A stretch of DNA of 51,258 nt. Source: Candidatus Berkelbacteria bacterium. GTDB lineage: Bacteria > Patescibacteriota > UBA1384 > JACPKC01. Every line of letters begins with the position of its first letter. The first letter of the stretch is position 1. The position numbers and the translations under genes were made by a program. The stretch spans positions 1 to 51,258 of the forward strand of contig JACQIO010000014.1 in assembly GCA_016198415.1 (NCBI GenBank), in the 5' to 3' direction. The notes under the pieces are model-generated. The model was given only the letters and a program-made list of their open reading frames with translations, did no database searches and was not told the DNA's origin. Of this stretch, positions 9,846 to 19,373 are shown piece after piece.

Positions 9846-10712
9846 ATGGAACACATGGACGGCCGAGCCCTTGCCGAGGAGGTCGCAGGCACGCTCCGCA
9901 ACCGCGCGGCGGCGCTGCGTGAGCGCGGGATCGTGCCCACACTCGGCATTCTGGTGGTAGGGGACGATGAGCGGACGGCCAGCTACATCCGGGCCAAGGA
10001 GCGGATGGCGAGTGAGATTGGGATCGAGGTCCGGGTCCACCGCTTTGAGCAGTCCGAGCTGCCGGATCGCCTGCACGATCGCATCACGAAAGCCATGGCG
10101 CACTGGAACCGTGATCCGGCTGTCCATGGCCTGATCCTCCAGCTTCCGTTGCCGGCCGGCCTGGACGAGTCGGTCCTCTTGGATTGCATCGACCCGACCA
10201 AGGACGTTGACGGCCTAACGAGCACCAACCAGCACGCGCTCGAGGCGGGACAGCCCGGGATCGTCCCAGCCACCCCGCTGGGCATTCTGGCGCTCCTCCA
10301 AGCTTACGACGTGACCGTTGACGGCGCGACGGTCGCGATCGTGGGCACCGGTCGCTTAGTCGGTCAGCCCCTCGCCCACCTGCTCCAGGCCCGCGGCGCC
10401 TGCGTTCGGCTGGCTGATCGCGAGACGGCCGATCTGGCTGCGGTCACCCGCGGGGCCGAGATCGTGGTGGCCGCCGTTGGCCATCCCGGGCTCGTCACTG
10501 AGTCCATGATCGACCACGAGAGCGTCCTCATTGACGTGGGCTTGACCGAGCAGCATGGTATGCTCGTGGGAGATACCACCGAGGGCGCTCGGGCCAAAGC
10601 CCGCTTGAGCACGCCCGTTCCGGGTGGGGTGGGACCCATGACCGTGGTCTCGCTCTTGGGCAACGTGGTCCAAGCGGCCGAACAGTCCGCCCGGTCCCAG
10701 CCGTCAGCGTGA
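9846..10712 (+). CDS. folD: bifunctional methylenetetrahydrofolate dehydrogenase/methenyltetrahydrofolate cyclohydrolase
   Basis: ASYIRAKERMASEIGI; VHGLILQLPLPAGLDE; DPTKDVDGL; VPATPLGIL; VGTGRLVGQPLAHLL. Confidence 0.94.
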   Translation: MEHMDGRALAEEVAGTLRNRAAALRERGIVPTLGILVVGDDERTASYIRAKERMASEIGIEVRVHRFEQSELPDRLHDRITKAMAHWNRDPAVHGLILQLPLPAGLDESVLLDCIDPTKDVDGLTSTNQHALEAGQPGIVPATPLGILALLQAYDVTVDGATVAIVGTGRLVGQPLAHLLQARGACVRLADRETADLAAVTRGAEIVVAAVGHPGLVTESMIDHESVLIDVGLTEQHGMLVGDTTEGARAKARLSTPVPGGVGPMTVVSLLGNVVQAAEQSARSQPSA

Positions 10713-10728
10713 GAGGGGAGCGTCCACC

Positions 10729-11448
10729 GTGGCCAGTCCCACATCGTCCGCACCAACCACCGTCCTCGCCATCATTCTCCCGGCCTACAACGAGGCTGGT
10801 CAGATTGGGACGGTCCTCGACGACCTCCCTGACCGATTGCCGGGAGTCGACCGGATTGAGCGGATCGTCGTCGACGATGGCTCCCGGGATGCAACCGGGC
10901 CCATTGCTCGGACCCATGGGGCGATCGTCGTTCGCCACCGCCTCAACCGCGGCGTTGGCCTGGCCCGCCGCACCGGCCTGGCCGCCGCCCGGGCGATTGG
11001 CGCCACCGTCGCCGTGACCTTGGATGCCGATGGCCAGCACGACCCAGATGAGATTAGCACCGTGATCGCACCCGTCCTCGCCGGCCAGGCCGATTTGGTG
11101 GTGGGGTCCCGGCTCATGAACCCAGCCGGTATGCCGCCCATCAAGCGCCTCGTCAACCGAAGTGCCAACCTCTTCCTCCGGCTGGCGTGGGGGATTCACT
11201 CAACCGACTCCCAGTCCGGCTTCCGCGCCTACCGGGTGGTCAGCGTCAACCGCCTCCGTCTCCGGACCAGCGGCTACGAGGCCGACACCGAGATCCTGAT
11301 TGCCGCCCAGGAAGCCAAGTTCCGGGTGATTGAGGTGCCGATCCGAGCCATCTATACTGAGTACTCAACGGGGGCTGGCCGTGGCCAGTCGTTGCTCAAC
11401 AGCATCACGATTGTGCTCCGGCTGATCATCCGGACCATCACCGGCTAG
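10729..11448 (+). CDS. glycosyltransferase family 2
   Basis: AIILPAYNEAGQIGTVLDDL; VVDDGSRDAT; TLDADGQHDPDEI; GSRLM. Confidence 0.9.
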   Translation: MASPTSSAPTTVLAIILPAYNEAGQIGTVLDDLPDRLPGVDRIERIVVDDGSRDATGPIARTHGAIVVRHRLNRGVGLARRTGLAAARAIGATVAVTLDADGQHDPDEISTVIAPVLAGQADLVVGSRLMNPAGMPPIKRLVNRSANLFLRLAWGIHSTDSQSGFRAYRVVSVNRLRLRTSGYEADTEILIAAQEAKFRVIEVPIRAIYTEYSTGAGRGQSLLNSITIVLRLIIRTITG

Positions 11449-11455
11449 GAGGCGT

Positions 11456-11845
11456 ATGCTTGCCACCGCGATTGTTGGATTCTTTGCCGCCCTTGTCATC
11501 GCCAAGTCCTTTGACGAGTTTCGGCGGGGACGTGAGGCCTTCCCCGTCTTCCTCTTCTGGGTCATCACCTGGTTGGCCGTCCTGCTCGTCGCGGTCTTCC
11601 CAAGCGTCACCGTCTGGCTCCGCCAAGAGGTCTTTGGGCCAGCGGTTGGTTTGGGCACGTTCTTTGGGATTGCGCTGGTCTTCCTCCTCTTCCTCTCCTA
11701 CCGGCTCTACCTCAAGACGGATCGGGTCGAGCGGGACCTGAATGCCCTCATCACCCAGCTCGCCCTCCGAGACCTGCCGGGAGGGCAGGAGGAGAAGGCC
11801 CGATCGAACCAGGGCTCCCGCGACCAAGCCTCGCCCCATCCATGA
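11456..11845 (+). CDS. DUF2304-like membrane protein
   Basis: Three hydrophobic segments, basic/acidic tail (YRLYLKTDRVERDLNALITQLAL), directly after GT2, a common DUF2304 arrangement. Confidence 0.7.
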   Translation: MLATAIVGFFAALVIAKSFDEFRRGREAFPVFLFWVITWLAVLLVAVFPSVTVWLRQEVFGPAVGLGTFFGIALVFLLFLSYRLYLKTDRVERDLNALITQLALRDLPGGQEEKARSNQGSRDQASPHP

Positions 11846-12942
11846 CCATCCTCTTTGTCCTCGAGCACTTTCACCCCTACATTGGCGGGGCAGCCGTCCT
11901 CTTCTCCGAGTTGACGCGCGCGCTCGTTCAGCGCGGCCATGCCGTCACCGTCATCACCAGCCGTCTCCCCGGGACACACCCAGAGGAGGACTGGCACGGC
12001 GTGCAGGTGGTCCGGGTGGCAACGCCACTCAGAGGCGATCGCTACTGGTTCACCCTGGGTGCCGTTCCGGCCGTGGTCCGGGCCGCCAAGCGGGCTGACC
12101 TGGTCCACACCACCACCTACAACGCGACCGCCCCAGCCTGGCTGGCAGCCAAGTTGTGGCGCAAGCCGATCCTCCTCTCGGTCCTGGAGATCTTTGGCCC
12201 GCGTTGGCACACCTACCCGCTCGCCCGGCCCGTCGCTGCGCTCTACCGCGGCCTGGAGTGGCTGATTGGGTCGATGCCCTACCACGCCCTGGTGGCCATC
12301 TCAGAGGCAACTGCCCGCGATCTCGAGCGACTCCGTGGCTCGGACCGCAATATCCACGTCATCCACTGCGGGATCGACGAGGCCCTGTTTGCCCGGAGGG
12401 AGCGACCAACCCCGAGCGCGGACGCCTTCCGCTTCCTCTACTTTGGCCGGCCCGGGATCTCCAAGGGCGTTGAGTACCTTGTGGAGGCGATGGCGACCCT
12501 CGCCCAACGTGAGGCCCGCGCCCGACTCGATCTCATCCTCTCGGCCGATCCACCCGGGCGGCGGGCGGCGCTCATCGAGCAGATTGCGGCCGCCGGAATT
12601 GGACACCGAGTGACGGTCCGGGAGCCCGTCTCCCGCACTGAGCTACCCGGCGAGATTGCCGCCGCCGATGCGGTCGTTGTCCCGTCCCTGGCCGAGGGCT
12701 TTGGCTTCTCAGCGGCTGAGGCCTGCGCCGTTGGGACACCGGTGGTCGCCACGACCGCTGGTTCACTCCCTGAGGTCGTCTCTGGGAACGTCGTCCTCGT
12801 CCCGCCCGGCGATGCCACCGCCCTGGCCAGTGGGATGCAGCAGATGATGACCGGTCAGTCTCAACTCATGCCCGAGCGCTCCTTCCGCTGGGAGACCGCG
12901 GCCGCGCGGTACGAAACGCTCTACCAGGAGCTCGTGGCGTGA
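11842..12942 (+). CDS. glycosyltransferase family 4
   Basis: HFHPYIGGAAVLFSELTRALVQRGHAVTVIT; FLYFGRPGISKGVEYLVEAM; VVPSLAEGFGFSAAEACAVGTPVVAT. Confidence 0.9.
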   Translation: MTILFVLEHFHPYIGGAAVLFSELTRALVQRGHAVTVITSRLPGTHPEEDWHGVQVVRVATPLRGDRYWFTLGAVPAVVRAAKRADLVHTTTYNATAPAWLAAKLWRKPILLSVLEIFGPRWHTYPLARPVAALYRGLEWLIGSMPYHALVAISEATARDLERLRGSDRNIHVIHCGIDEALFARRERPTPSADAFRFLYFGRPGISKGVEYLVEAMATLAQREARARLDLILSADPPGRRAALIEQIAAAGIGHRVTVREPVSRTELPGEIAAADAVVVPSLAEGFGFSAAEACAVGTPVVATTAGSLPEVVSGNVVLVPPGDATALASGMQQMMTGQSQLMPERSFRWETAAARYETLYQELVA

Positions 12943-14120
12943 GAATCCTCCACGTCGTGCACCGGATCCCACCGTCTGTTGGTGGCTCCCAGCAGTACGC
13001 CTACCGCTTAGCCGTCGAGCAGGCCAAGCTCGGGCACGCCGTGACGATCGCCACCACCAGCTCAATCCACCCCACCGATGACGTCCCGGGCCTTTCGGTG
13101 ACCGGTCTGCACTGGCGTGCCACCAACGCCGACGCACCGGCCCATGAGCGGCGAGACGGGATCGAGATCTACCGGTTTCGGCCGCGCGCCCTCGTCTTTA
13201 CCTGGCTCTCTACCCCGCCCTTGGCGACCTGGCTTCGGCAGCATGTGACCGACTACGACGCGGTCCACACCCACGGCTACACCTTTGCCGAACCCTACTA
13301 TGCCGTCCGGGCCCGAGGCCGGCGGCGAGGGCCGCGGCTCGTCCTCTCTGGCCTTGATCTCACCCAACCCCACGCCTCGCCGCTCTTCCGGGCCATGATG
13401 TGGCTCTACGATCACACCCACGGCCGGCGCATCCTCGCCGGCCACGACCGCTTCATCGCGCTCACCCGCGACAACGCGCGCGACTACCAACGGCTCGGGG
13501 TGCCCGCGAGTCGGATCGAGGTGATCCCTGTTGGCATCAATCCCAACGAGTTTGCCTGGCCGCCTGCCAAGAAGCCAAAGGCACTCCGCCTCCTTTGCGT
13601 CGGCCGTCTCGTCGCCTACAAGGGATTCCAGTCCGCGATCGCGGCCATGCCCAAGCTCTTGCAGTCAGAGCCACGAGCAACGCTCGCGATTGTGGGCCAG
13701 GATCAAGGCTATGCAGCCAGCCTCAAGGCCCAAGCCACGGCCTTGGGAGTCGAGCGGTCCGTCGAGTTCCTCGGCTCACTGCCCCTCGATCGACTGGTGG
13801 CCGAGTTTCGCCGGGCCCACTACTTCGTCTTCCCGTCTATCAATGAGGGCTTTGGGATCGTCGTCTTGGAAGCAATCGCGGCCGGCTGCTACCCACTCTT
13901 GGCAACGGTCAAGTCACTCCGCCACCTCTTGCGTGAGATTGGGGGCAGTCCCGTGCGGATAAGCTCACTCGCCGCGGGCGCTCGTGACATTGCCCGGGTA
14001 GTGACGACGCGTTCGAACGCGGAGCGCGTCCGGGCCGTTCAAGGCATGCAGACGACGGTCGCCGAGCGCTACGCCTGGCCAGCCGTTGCCCGGCAGGTCT
14101 TGGCAACGTACCATAGGTAG
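12939..14120 (+). CDS. glycosyltransferase family 4
   Basis: VHRIPPSVGGSQQYAYRLAVEQAKLGHAVTIAT; LLCVGRLVAYKGFQSAI; VFPSINEGFGIVVLEAIAAGCYPLLAT. Confidence 0.9.
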   Translation: MRILHVVHRIPPSVGGSQQYAYRLAVEQAKLGHAVTIATTSSIHPTDDVPGLSVTGLHWRATNADAPAHERRDGIEIYRFRPRALVFTWLSTPPLATWLRQHVTDYDAVHTHGYTFAEPYYAVRARGRRRGPRLVLSGLDLTQPHASPLFRAMMWLYDHTHGRRILAGHDRFIALTRDNARDYQRLGVPASRIEVIPVGINPNEFAWPPAKKPKALRLLCVGRLVAYKGFQSAIAAMPKLLQSEPRATLAIVGQDQGYAASLKAQATALGVERSVEFLGSLPLDRLVAEFRRAHYFVFPSINEGFGIVVLEAIAAGCYPLLATVKSLRHLLREIGGSPVRISSLAAGARDIARVVTTRSNAERVRAVQGMQTTVAERYAWPAVARQVLATYHR

Positions 14121-14121
14121 C

Positions 14122-15654
14122 ATGTCAGCCCGGGAGGTCCAGCCAGGGATGTGGGCACACCTCGGTCCCGTCCTCATCGGACTGGCCCTCTTTGTCATCT
14201 GCCTCCCGCTCAATCTCTCCTACTTTGAGTCGTCCTCGCCCCTCTTTTCCGGCGATGACCCAGCCGTCCACCTGACGGTCGTCAAAAGCCTGGTCAACGG
14301 GACCCCGATCGACGCCTCCATCTTCCCGGGCGAACACTACCGACTGCCGATCTCGCTCACCCACCGAGCGGCGGCCAGTCTCGCCACCACGCTGGGGACC
14401 GACCCGATCCAGACGTTCAAGGTCATGCTGGTGGTCATCTACACGACGGTCTCGCTCCTGGCCTTCTTCCTCCTCGTCCGACCACTCGGTCTCCACTGGG
14501 CGTTCGTGGCCAGCGCCTTTCTCAACTTCCTCTTCCTCTTCCAGGAACTCTTCTGGGGCGGCAACTTCAACCAGATCGTCGGTCTCGCCCTCGTCTTTGG
14601 AACGCTCCTCACGCTTGATGGCCTCGTCCGGGCGCCCACGTGGCGGAGTCGACTCGGATACCTCATCGGAACCCTCCTCCTCCTCGCCCTGACCGCCCGC
14701 GTCCATGACCTGACGTTTTTCCTCTTGGGCGTGATCGTGGCGGTGGTGACCATTGGGCGGCTGATCATCACCGCCCAACGGCCCTGGGTCGCTGGGGGTG
14801 CCCTGGCTGCCCTCTTGGTGGGACTGCCCCTCGCCTTCACCAGGGCACCGGGGAACTTTGGCCTCATGCAAGAGCAGATCTCACTCCTCCAGTTCCCAAT
14901 CCCGCCGGTCTTTGGGACCGCCGAGGCAGGCGCGGCGCTCCTGACCACGCTCATGCTGACTGGGCTGGTGTACCTGGCCAACCGGCGCGCCTGGCCACTG
15001 GTCGTCGCGCTCGTGGTCACGATGCTCTTAGCCACCGCTGGGAACAGCACCGAGGCCTTCTTCCCGTACCGGATCCTGGGCTACGCAGCGCCGCTCCTCA
15101 TCCTGGCACTGGTCGCTGGCGGGGCGGCCCTGGCTTCCTTCCTCCGCCCCCCTGGCCAGGTGGCGATCGCGTTCTTTGTCCTGATCTTTGGCCTCCTCTA
15201 CTTCCGCCAGACCTCGCTCATCTACCGAGCGACCTACCAAGGTGAGTCGTCGTTGCCAGCGCGAATCCCCGAGGCCGACGTCTCGGCCATGAGCTGGATT
15301 CGTGACCATACCCCTCCGGACGCGATTGTGGGGGGCGCCTTCAAGTGGGGAGCCTACATTCCCGTCTACGCAGATCGCCCCGTCTACTACTACCCCGATG
15401 CCGTGATTGGGTTTACCAGCCGCCCGGCCCTCCAGGAAGATATTCGTACCATGATGGCGGGCGAGTCGGCCAAGGAGCAAGCGGAGGCCAGCCAGCGGCT
15501 CGGCGTTGACTACATCCTGTGGGGGAAGCAACTGGCCGAGGATCGCCACCCCTACTTCAAGCGTATCGAGTACCAGAACCACTTCACGGATCCCGAGTAC
15601 TTTGAAGAGGTCTATCACCATGTCGATGGCACGACGGTCTACCGTGTTCGCTAG
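14122..15654 (+). CDS. polytopic membrane protein (GT-C-like)
   Basis: About 10 hydrophobic segments, GDDPAVHLTVVKSLVNG near N-terminus, soluble C-terminal domain. Confidence 0.7.
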   Translation: MSAREVQPGMWAHLGPVLIGLALFVICLPLNLSYFESSSPLFSGDDPAVHLTVVKSLVNGTPIDASIFPGEHYRLPISLTHRAAASLATTLGTDPIQTFKVMLVVIYTTVSLLAFFLLVRPLGLHWAFVASAFLNFLFLFQELFWGGNFNQIVGLALVFGTLLTLDGLVRAPTWRSRLGYLIGTLLLLALTARVHDLTFFLLGVIVAVVTIGRLIITAQRPWVAGGALAALLVGLPLAFTRAPGNFGLMQEQISLLQFPIPPVFGTAEAGAALLTTLMLTGLVYLANRRAWPLVVALVVTMLLATAGNSTEAFFPYRILGYAAPLLILALVAGGAALASFLRPPGQVAIAFFVLIFGLLYFRQTSLIYRATYQGESSLPARIPEADVSAMSWIRDHTPPDAIVGGAFKWGAYIPVYADRPVYYYPDAVIGFTSRPALQEDIRTMMAGESAKEQAEASQRLGVDYILWGKQLAEDRHPYFKRIEYQNHFTDPEYFEEVYHHVDGTTVYRVR

Positions 15655-16030
15655 CCAACTGGCCAGGATCCTCGTGGGTGCGTGGCTCGTCTGGCTCGGG
15701 TACCAGCTCCTGGCTGGCCGGACTGGCTTCTCGGCCATCGTCCCCTTCTCGTGGATCGATCAGGTCGTCACTGCCTACGCCCACTGGGTCGCTGGTCTCA
15801 TCGACTACCCGTACGCCCCGATGGCCGCCTTGATGGGCTTCACGCTCCGGACCGTGATGGCAAGTCTCGCCCTGGGGCTGATCGTGTGGTGGGTGGGAGC
15901 GAGTCCAGGATCGTCGCCAGCTGACCGGTCAGTGTCTGGCGGGAAAACGGCAGGCCCCGAGCCTCGAGCCGCCGCTTCCCAAGGACGATCCGCACGCCCC
16001 GGGCGACCGATCGTGGTGCGGGGCGAGTGA
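15620..16030 (+). CDS. small membrane protein, convergent overlap with next gene
   Basis: MSMARRSTVFASQLARILVGAWLVWLGYQLLAG... two or three TM segments; start inside previous gene. Confidence 0.5.
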   Translation: MSMARRSTVFASQLARILVGAWLVWLGYQLLAGRTGFSAIVPFSWIDQVVTAYAHWVAGLIDYPYAPMAALMGFTLRTVMASLALGLIVWWVGASPGSSPADRSVSGGKTAGPEPRAAASQGRSARPGRPIVVRGE

Positions 16031-17132
16031 CGACCACTACGTTCTTCCCGTACCGGCGCAACAGCGTGGCATTGTCGCCCGCTGGCATGAGGCCGAGGAT
16101 CGGCAGCCCAAGCCTCAGGTACTCATACGTCTTGCCGGCAATGGGGCTGACCGTGGTGGCACCCCAAAACTCTTGGGTCAGGACCAGCGCCCGCAGACGT
16201 TGGAGCTCACTGAGGAGCTCCCGCCTGGGCAAGAAGCCGTGGTAGACAATGCGCGGTCGTAGATTGTATCGATCAGCCAGGGCCCAGAGCGCCTCGGGTG
16301 CAAAGATTCGTCCGTAGAGATGGAGGGTGAGATCTGGGACGAGCGCGAGGCCGCGCAGGAGTGGTTCGAACCGCTCGGGGTAGATCGTGCCGGCATAACC
16401 GAGGGTCCGGCCCGGATACGGATCAGTCGGCTTGGGCAGATTGGCAAAGAAGGCTTCGTCGTAGCCGTTGGGCAGGCAGTGGCAGCGGCCGTGCAGGAAC
16501 GGATAGCGCTTGAGGTAGGCAGTCCGAGCCGATGGACTGGTCAGCAGGAGACGGTCAGTGAATCGCAGGATGACTGACTCCCAGAGCCAGCTCCACGTCC
16601 GGCCGACCGGCCCAAACCGGCCGTAGGGGTCGAGTGACCAGGCGTCGCGGAAGTCGAGGACCAGGGGCCGGTGAAGGAGCAGTTTGGCGACCAGACCGGT
16701 CAGGGTGGGACCAAAGGGACCGCAGTTGACGTAGATGGCACAGATGTGGCGCGATCGGCCCAGCCGGAGCGCGGTCGGAATCGCGTGGACGGCCCACCAG
16801 CCGCGGAGCCAGACCATCGCCATCCGACCGAGCGCGAGGCCGAGCCGGCTCGAAGACTGAACGGTGCCGGTGGCTTCTGAGAATCGGTACGGGCCAAGCG
16901 ACCGACCGGATCGCCGGAACCAACCGATCAGATGCTCAAAGATGGTCGGAGGGGTGCGAGTGGCATAGGACGGATCGGACCAGGCCACGTCTAGCCCATC
17001 CCGACTGGTCACAACCACCGGTTGCCAGCCAAACTCGGGGAGATACCTCGCGAACTCTGAGACTCGCATCGCGCCGACCTCGGGACTCGGAGGATACAGA
17101 TAGGAGAGCATGAGCACGACGGGCCGTTTCAT
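15840..17132 (-). CDS. glycosyltransferase (GT4-like)
   Basis: VLMLSYLYPPSPEVGAMRVSEFARYLPEFGWQPVVVT; TLGYAGTIYPERFEPLLRGLALVPDLTLHLYG; GKTYEYLRLGLPILGL. Confidence 0.85.
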   Translation of the reverse strand: MKRPVVLMLSYLYPPSPEVGAMRVSEFARYLPEFGWQPVVVTSRDGLDVAWSDPSYATRTPPTIFEHLIGWFRRSGRSLGPYRFSEATGTVQSSSRLGLALGRMAMVWLRGWWAVHAIPTALRLGRSRHICAIYVNCGPFGPTLTGLVAKLLLHRPLVLDFRDAWSLDPYGRFGPVGRTWSWLWESVILRFTDRLLLTSPSARTAYLKRYPFLHGRCHCLPNGYDEAFFANLPKPTDPYPGRTLGYAGTIYPERFEPLLRGLALVPDLTLHLYGRIFAPEALWALADRYNLRPRIVYHGFLPRRELLSELQRLRALVLTQEFWGATTVSPIAGKTYEYLRLGLPILGLMPAGDNATLLRRYGKNVVVVTRPAPRSVARGVRIVLGKRRLEARGLPFSRQTLTGQLATILDSLPPTTRSAPGRDLPSRSGA

Positions 17133-17159
17133 ACAAGAGACATCCGCTGAATTGCTGCG

Positions 17160-19373
17160 TCACTGAGCGAACAATGTTGTGGGTGTGTCACGGTATGACG
17201 TCGGCAGCCAGTCGCCCTCGATCACCGTCCCGGTCTTGGCCGAGTCGAGGACGTGGAAGGAACCGATAGTCGCCCGAACGGACTCCTCAAGCGAGATCGG
17301 GAAGAGGCCACCGGACGTCAGGGCAGCGCGGACGAGCTCAAGCTCAGCGCGGTGACCCTTGTCCTGGGTGGGCAATATCTCGGTCTGCTTGACACTTCCC
17401 ACGATCGTGAGCGATTTGAAGTCCTCGAGGATTGCCACGGTGTGGTCCCGGTAGACCTCAATCCGCTCCTTGGGCGCCTCGGCACTGCCAAGGGCGGTGT
17501 AGATGAGCTGAGCAAGACTGCCGTCGTCAAGCTCGATCGTGGCCGAGACGTTATCCCGTGGCATCGTGTCGTGCGTGATCCCCTCGGTGCCAATCTGACG
17601 GGCCCAGAGCCGGACTGGCTTGGCACCGGTCAGCCAGAGGACGTAGTCAAGGAAGTGGCAGGCCTCACCGATGACCCGGCCACCGCCCTCATAGGGGTCA
17701 ACGGTCCAGTGGGAGCGGGGCAGCGGTCCGGCGTTGGCCCGGATCAGGATCTGAGCTGGACCCGCCAGCCCACCGAGCGCTCTCTTCATGGCCACGGAGA
17801 GCGGTGAGAAACGGCGATTGAAGCCAACCATCACCTGGCGCTTACTCCGTCGAGCGGCAGCGATGACAGCCGCGGTTTCTTCCAGATTCATCGCCAGGGG
17901 CTTCTCAACAAAGACGTCTTTCTTCGCCTTGAGCGCCTCGATCGCCATCGACGCATGGAGGTTGTGCCGCGTGGTAATCACGACCAAGTCAACGTCCGGC
18001 CGCTTGAGGAGTTCGCGGTAGTCGGTTGTGACGACGGCTGCACCGTAGGTTCGACCCAGTCGCTGAATCTCCGACCCAAGTCGATCGGCGATCCCAACCA
18101 ATCGGAAGTCAGCAATCTCTTTGAGGTTGGGGAGGTGCATCGCCCGGGCAAAGTTGCCAGCGCCCACGAGCGCCACGCCAATGGAGCCACCAACCGGGCG
18201 TGGAGCCGTATCCAAGATGAAGACCGGGGAGGTCGTCTGGCGCGTTCGTTCGGACGGCGGGTACGCCAGCACCACCCCGGGCAGATTCGCTAGATCTTTC
18301 AGCGTGCCATACGCAGCCGGCGCCTCATCGATGGAGAAGATGCGACTCGTCAGACTCGCCACATCAATCCGGCCCATGGCAAGCAGGTCAAGGAAGGCCT
18401 GCATGTTCCGGTTCTCGGTCCAGCGGACGTAGGCAATTGGGTAGTCGTGCCCACCAACTTCGTAGTCGAGGTCGTAGCGGCCTGGGCCATAGGAGGTGGA
18501 GATCAAGAAGTCGGCCTCACGCTGGTAGAAGTCCGGCCGCTCAAGGTCCATACCAACCGCGCCGACCACGACCACCCTCCCTTTGCGCCGGATCATCTGC
18601 ATCGCTTCGTTGGCGGGTGCGCTCGATGACGTGCCGGCGGTGATGATCACCGCATCCGCCCCAACGCCGCTGGACCAGTCGAGGACCCGGGCCACGGACC
18701 TGTCCTTCCCCGCGATCGCCGATCCCGACAGTCCAAAGGACCGCGCCAACTTGACCCGAGCCGGGTTGGTGTCAATCCCGAACACCTGGCAACCGGCCGC
18801 ACGGAGCAGTTGGACGGTCAACTGACCAATGAGGCCGAGGCCGGTCACGACGACGCGCTCGCCAAGGCGAACGTCGGCCCGGCGAACTCCCTGAAGCGCA
18901 ATCGCGCCGACGGTCGTGTAGCAGGCCTGCTCGGTGGGGACACCGTCCGGGATCTTCGTGACGAGGTTGACTGGCACGTTATTGACCTCGGCGTGCGCGG
19001 CGATCGCTGCCCCAGCGGCCGCCACCCGGTCACCGGGTCGGAAGGTCGTGACCCGATCCCCAACCGCCACCACCTCACCCGCCGCCGAGTAGCCGAGGGC
19101 GAGGAGTTCGGCGTTCTCCTGGGCTTCTTTCACGATCTGCCGGGTTCGACTCACCCCGTGCTTGGCAACCATCGCCAACCCTTGCTTGACAAGGGCAGGG
19201 TTGCGGAGCGCCCGCACCAAGAGCGAGTCGGCCGTGGACTGAATCGCACCACTCTCCGTCCCGGCTGAGATGAGCGAGTGGGCGGTCCGGATCAGGACGC
19301 TGCCAGGGTCAACGGTGGGAGCCGGCACCTCCTCCACCACAATCGCGCCTACCTTCGAGAAGACCTGCTTCAT
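17160..19373 (-). CDS. bi-domain oxidoreductase: Zn-alcohol dehydrogenase-like N-terminus fused to Gfo/Idh/MocA-like C-terminus
   Basis: GYSAAGEVVAVGDRV, VVVTGLGLIGQLTVQLLRAAG (MDR) and IGVALVGAGNFARAMHLPNL, DVFVEKPLAMNLEE (Gfo/Idh) in one ORF. Confidence 0.88.
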   Translation of the reverse strand: MKQVFSKVGAIVVEEVPAPTVDPGSVLIRTAHSLISAGTESGAIQSTADSLLVRALRNPALVKQGLAMVAKHGVSRTRQIVKEAQENAELLALGYSAAGEVVAVGDRVTTFRPGDRVAAAGAAIAAHAEVNNVPVNLVTKIPDGVPTEQACYTTVGAIALQGVRRADVRLGERVVVTGLGLIGQLTVQLLRAAGCQVFGIDTNPARVKLARSFGLSGSAIAGKDRSVARVLDWSSGVGADAVIITAGTSSSAPANEAMQMIRRKGRVVVVGAVGMDLERPDFYQREADFLISTSYGPGRYDLDYEVGGHDYPIAYVRWTENRNMQAFLDLLAMGRIDVASLTSRIFSIDEAPAAYGTLKDLANLPGVVLAYPPSERTRQTTSPVFILDTAPRPVGGSIGVALVGAGNFARAMHLPNLKEIADFRLVGIADRLGSEIQRLGRTYGAAVVTTDYRELLKRPDVDLVVITTRHNLHASMAIEALKAKKDVFVEKPLAMNLEETAAVIAAARRSKRQVMVGFNRRFSPLSVAMKRALGGLAGPAQILIRANAGPLPRSHWTVDPYEGGGRVIGEACHFLDYVLWLTGAKPVRLWARQIGTEGITHDTMPRDNVSATIELDDGSLAQLIYTALGSAEAPKERIEVYRDHTVAILEDFKSLTIVGSVKQTEILPTQDKGHRAELELVRAALTSGGLFPISLEESVRATIGSFHVLDSAKTGTVIEGDWLPTSYRDTPTTLFAQ

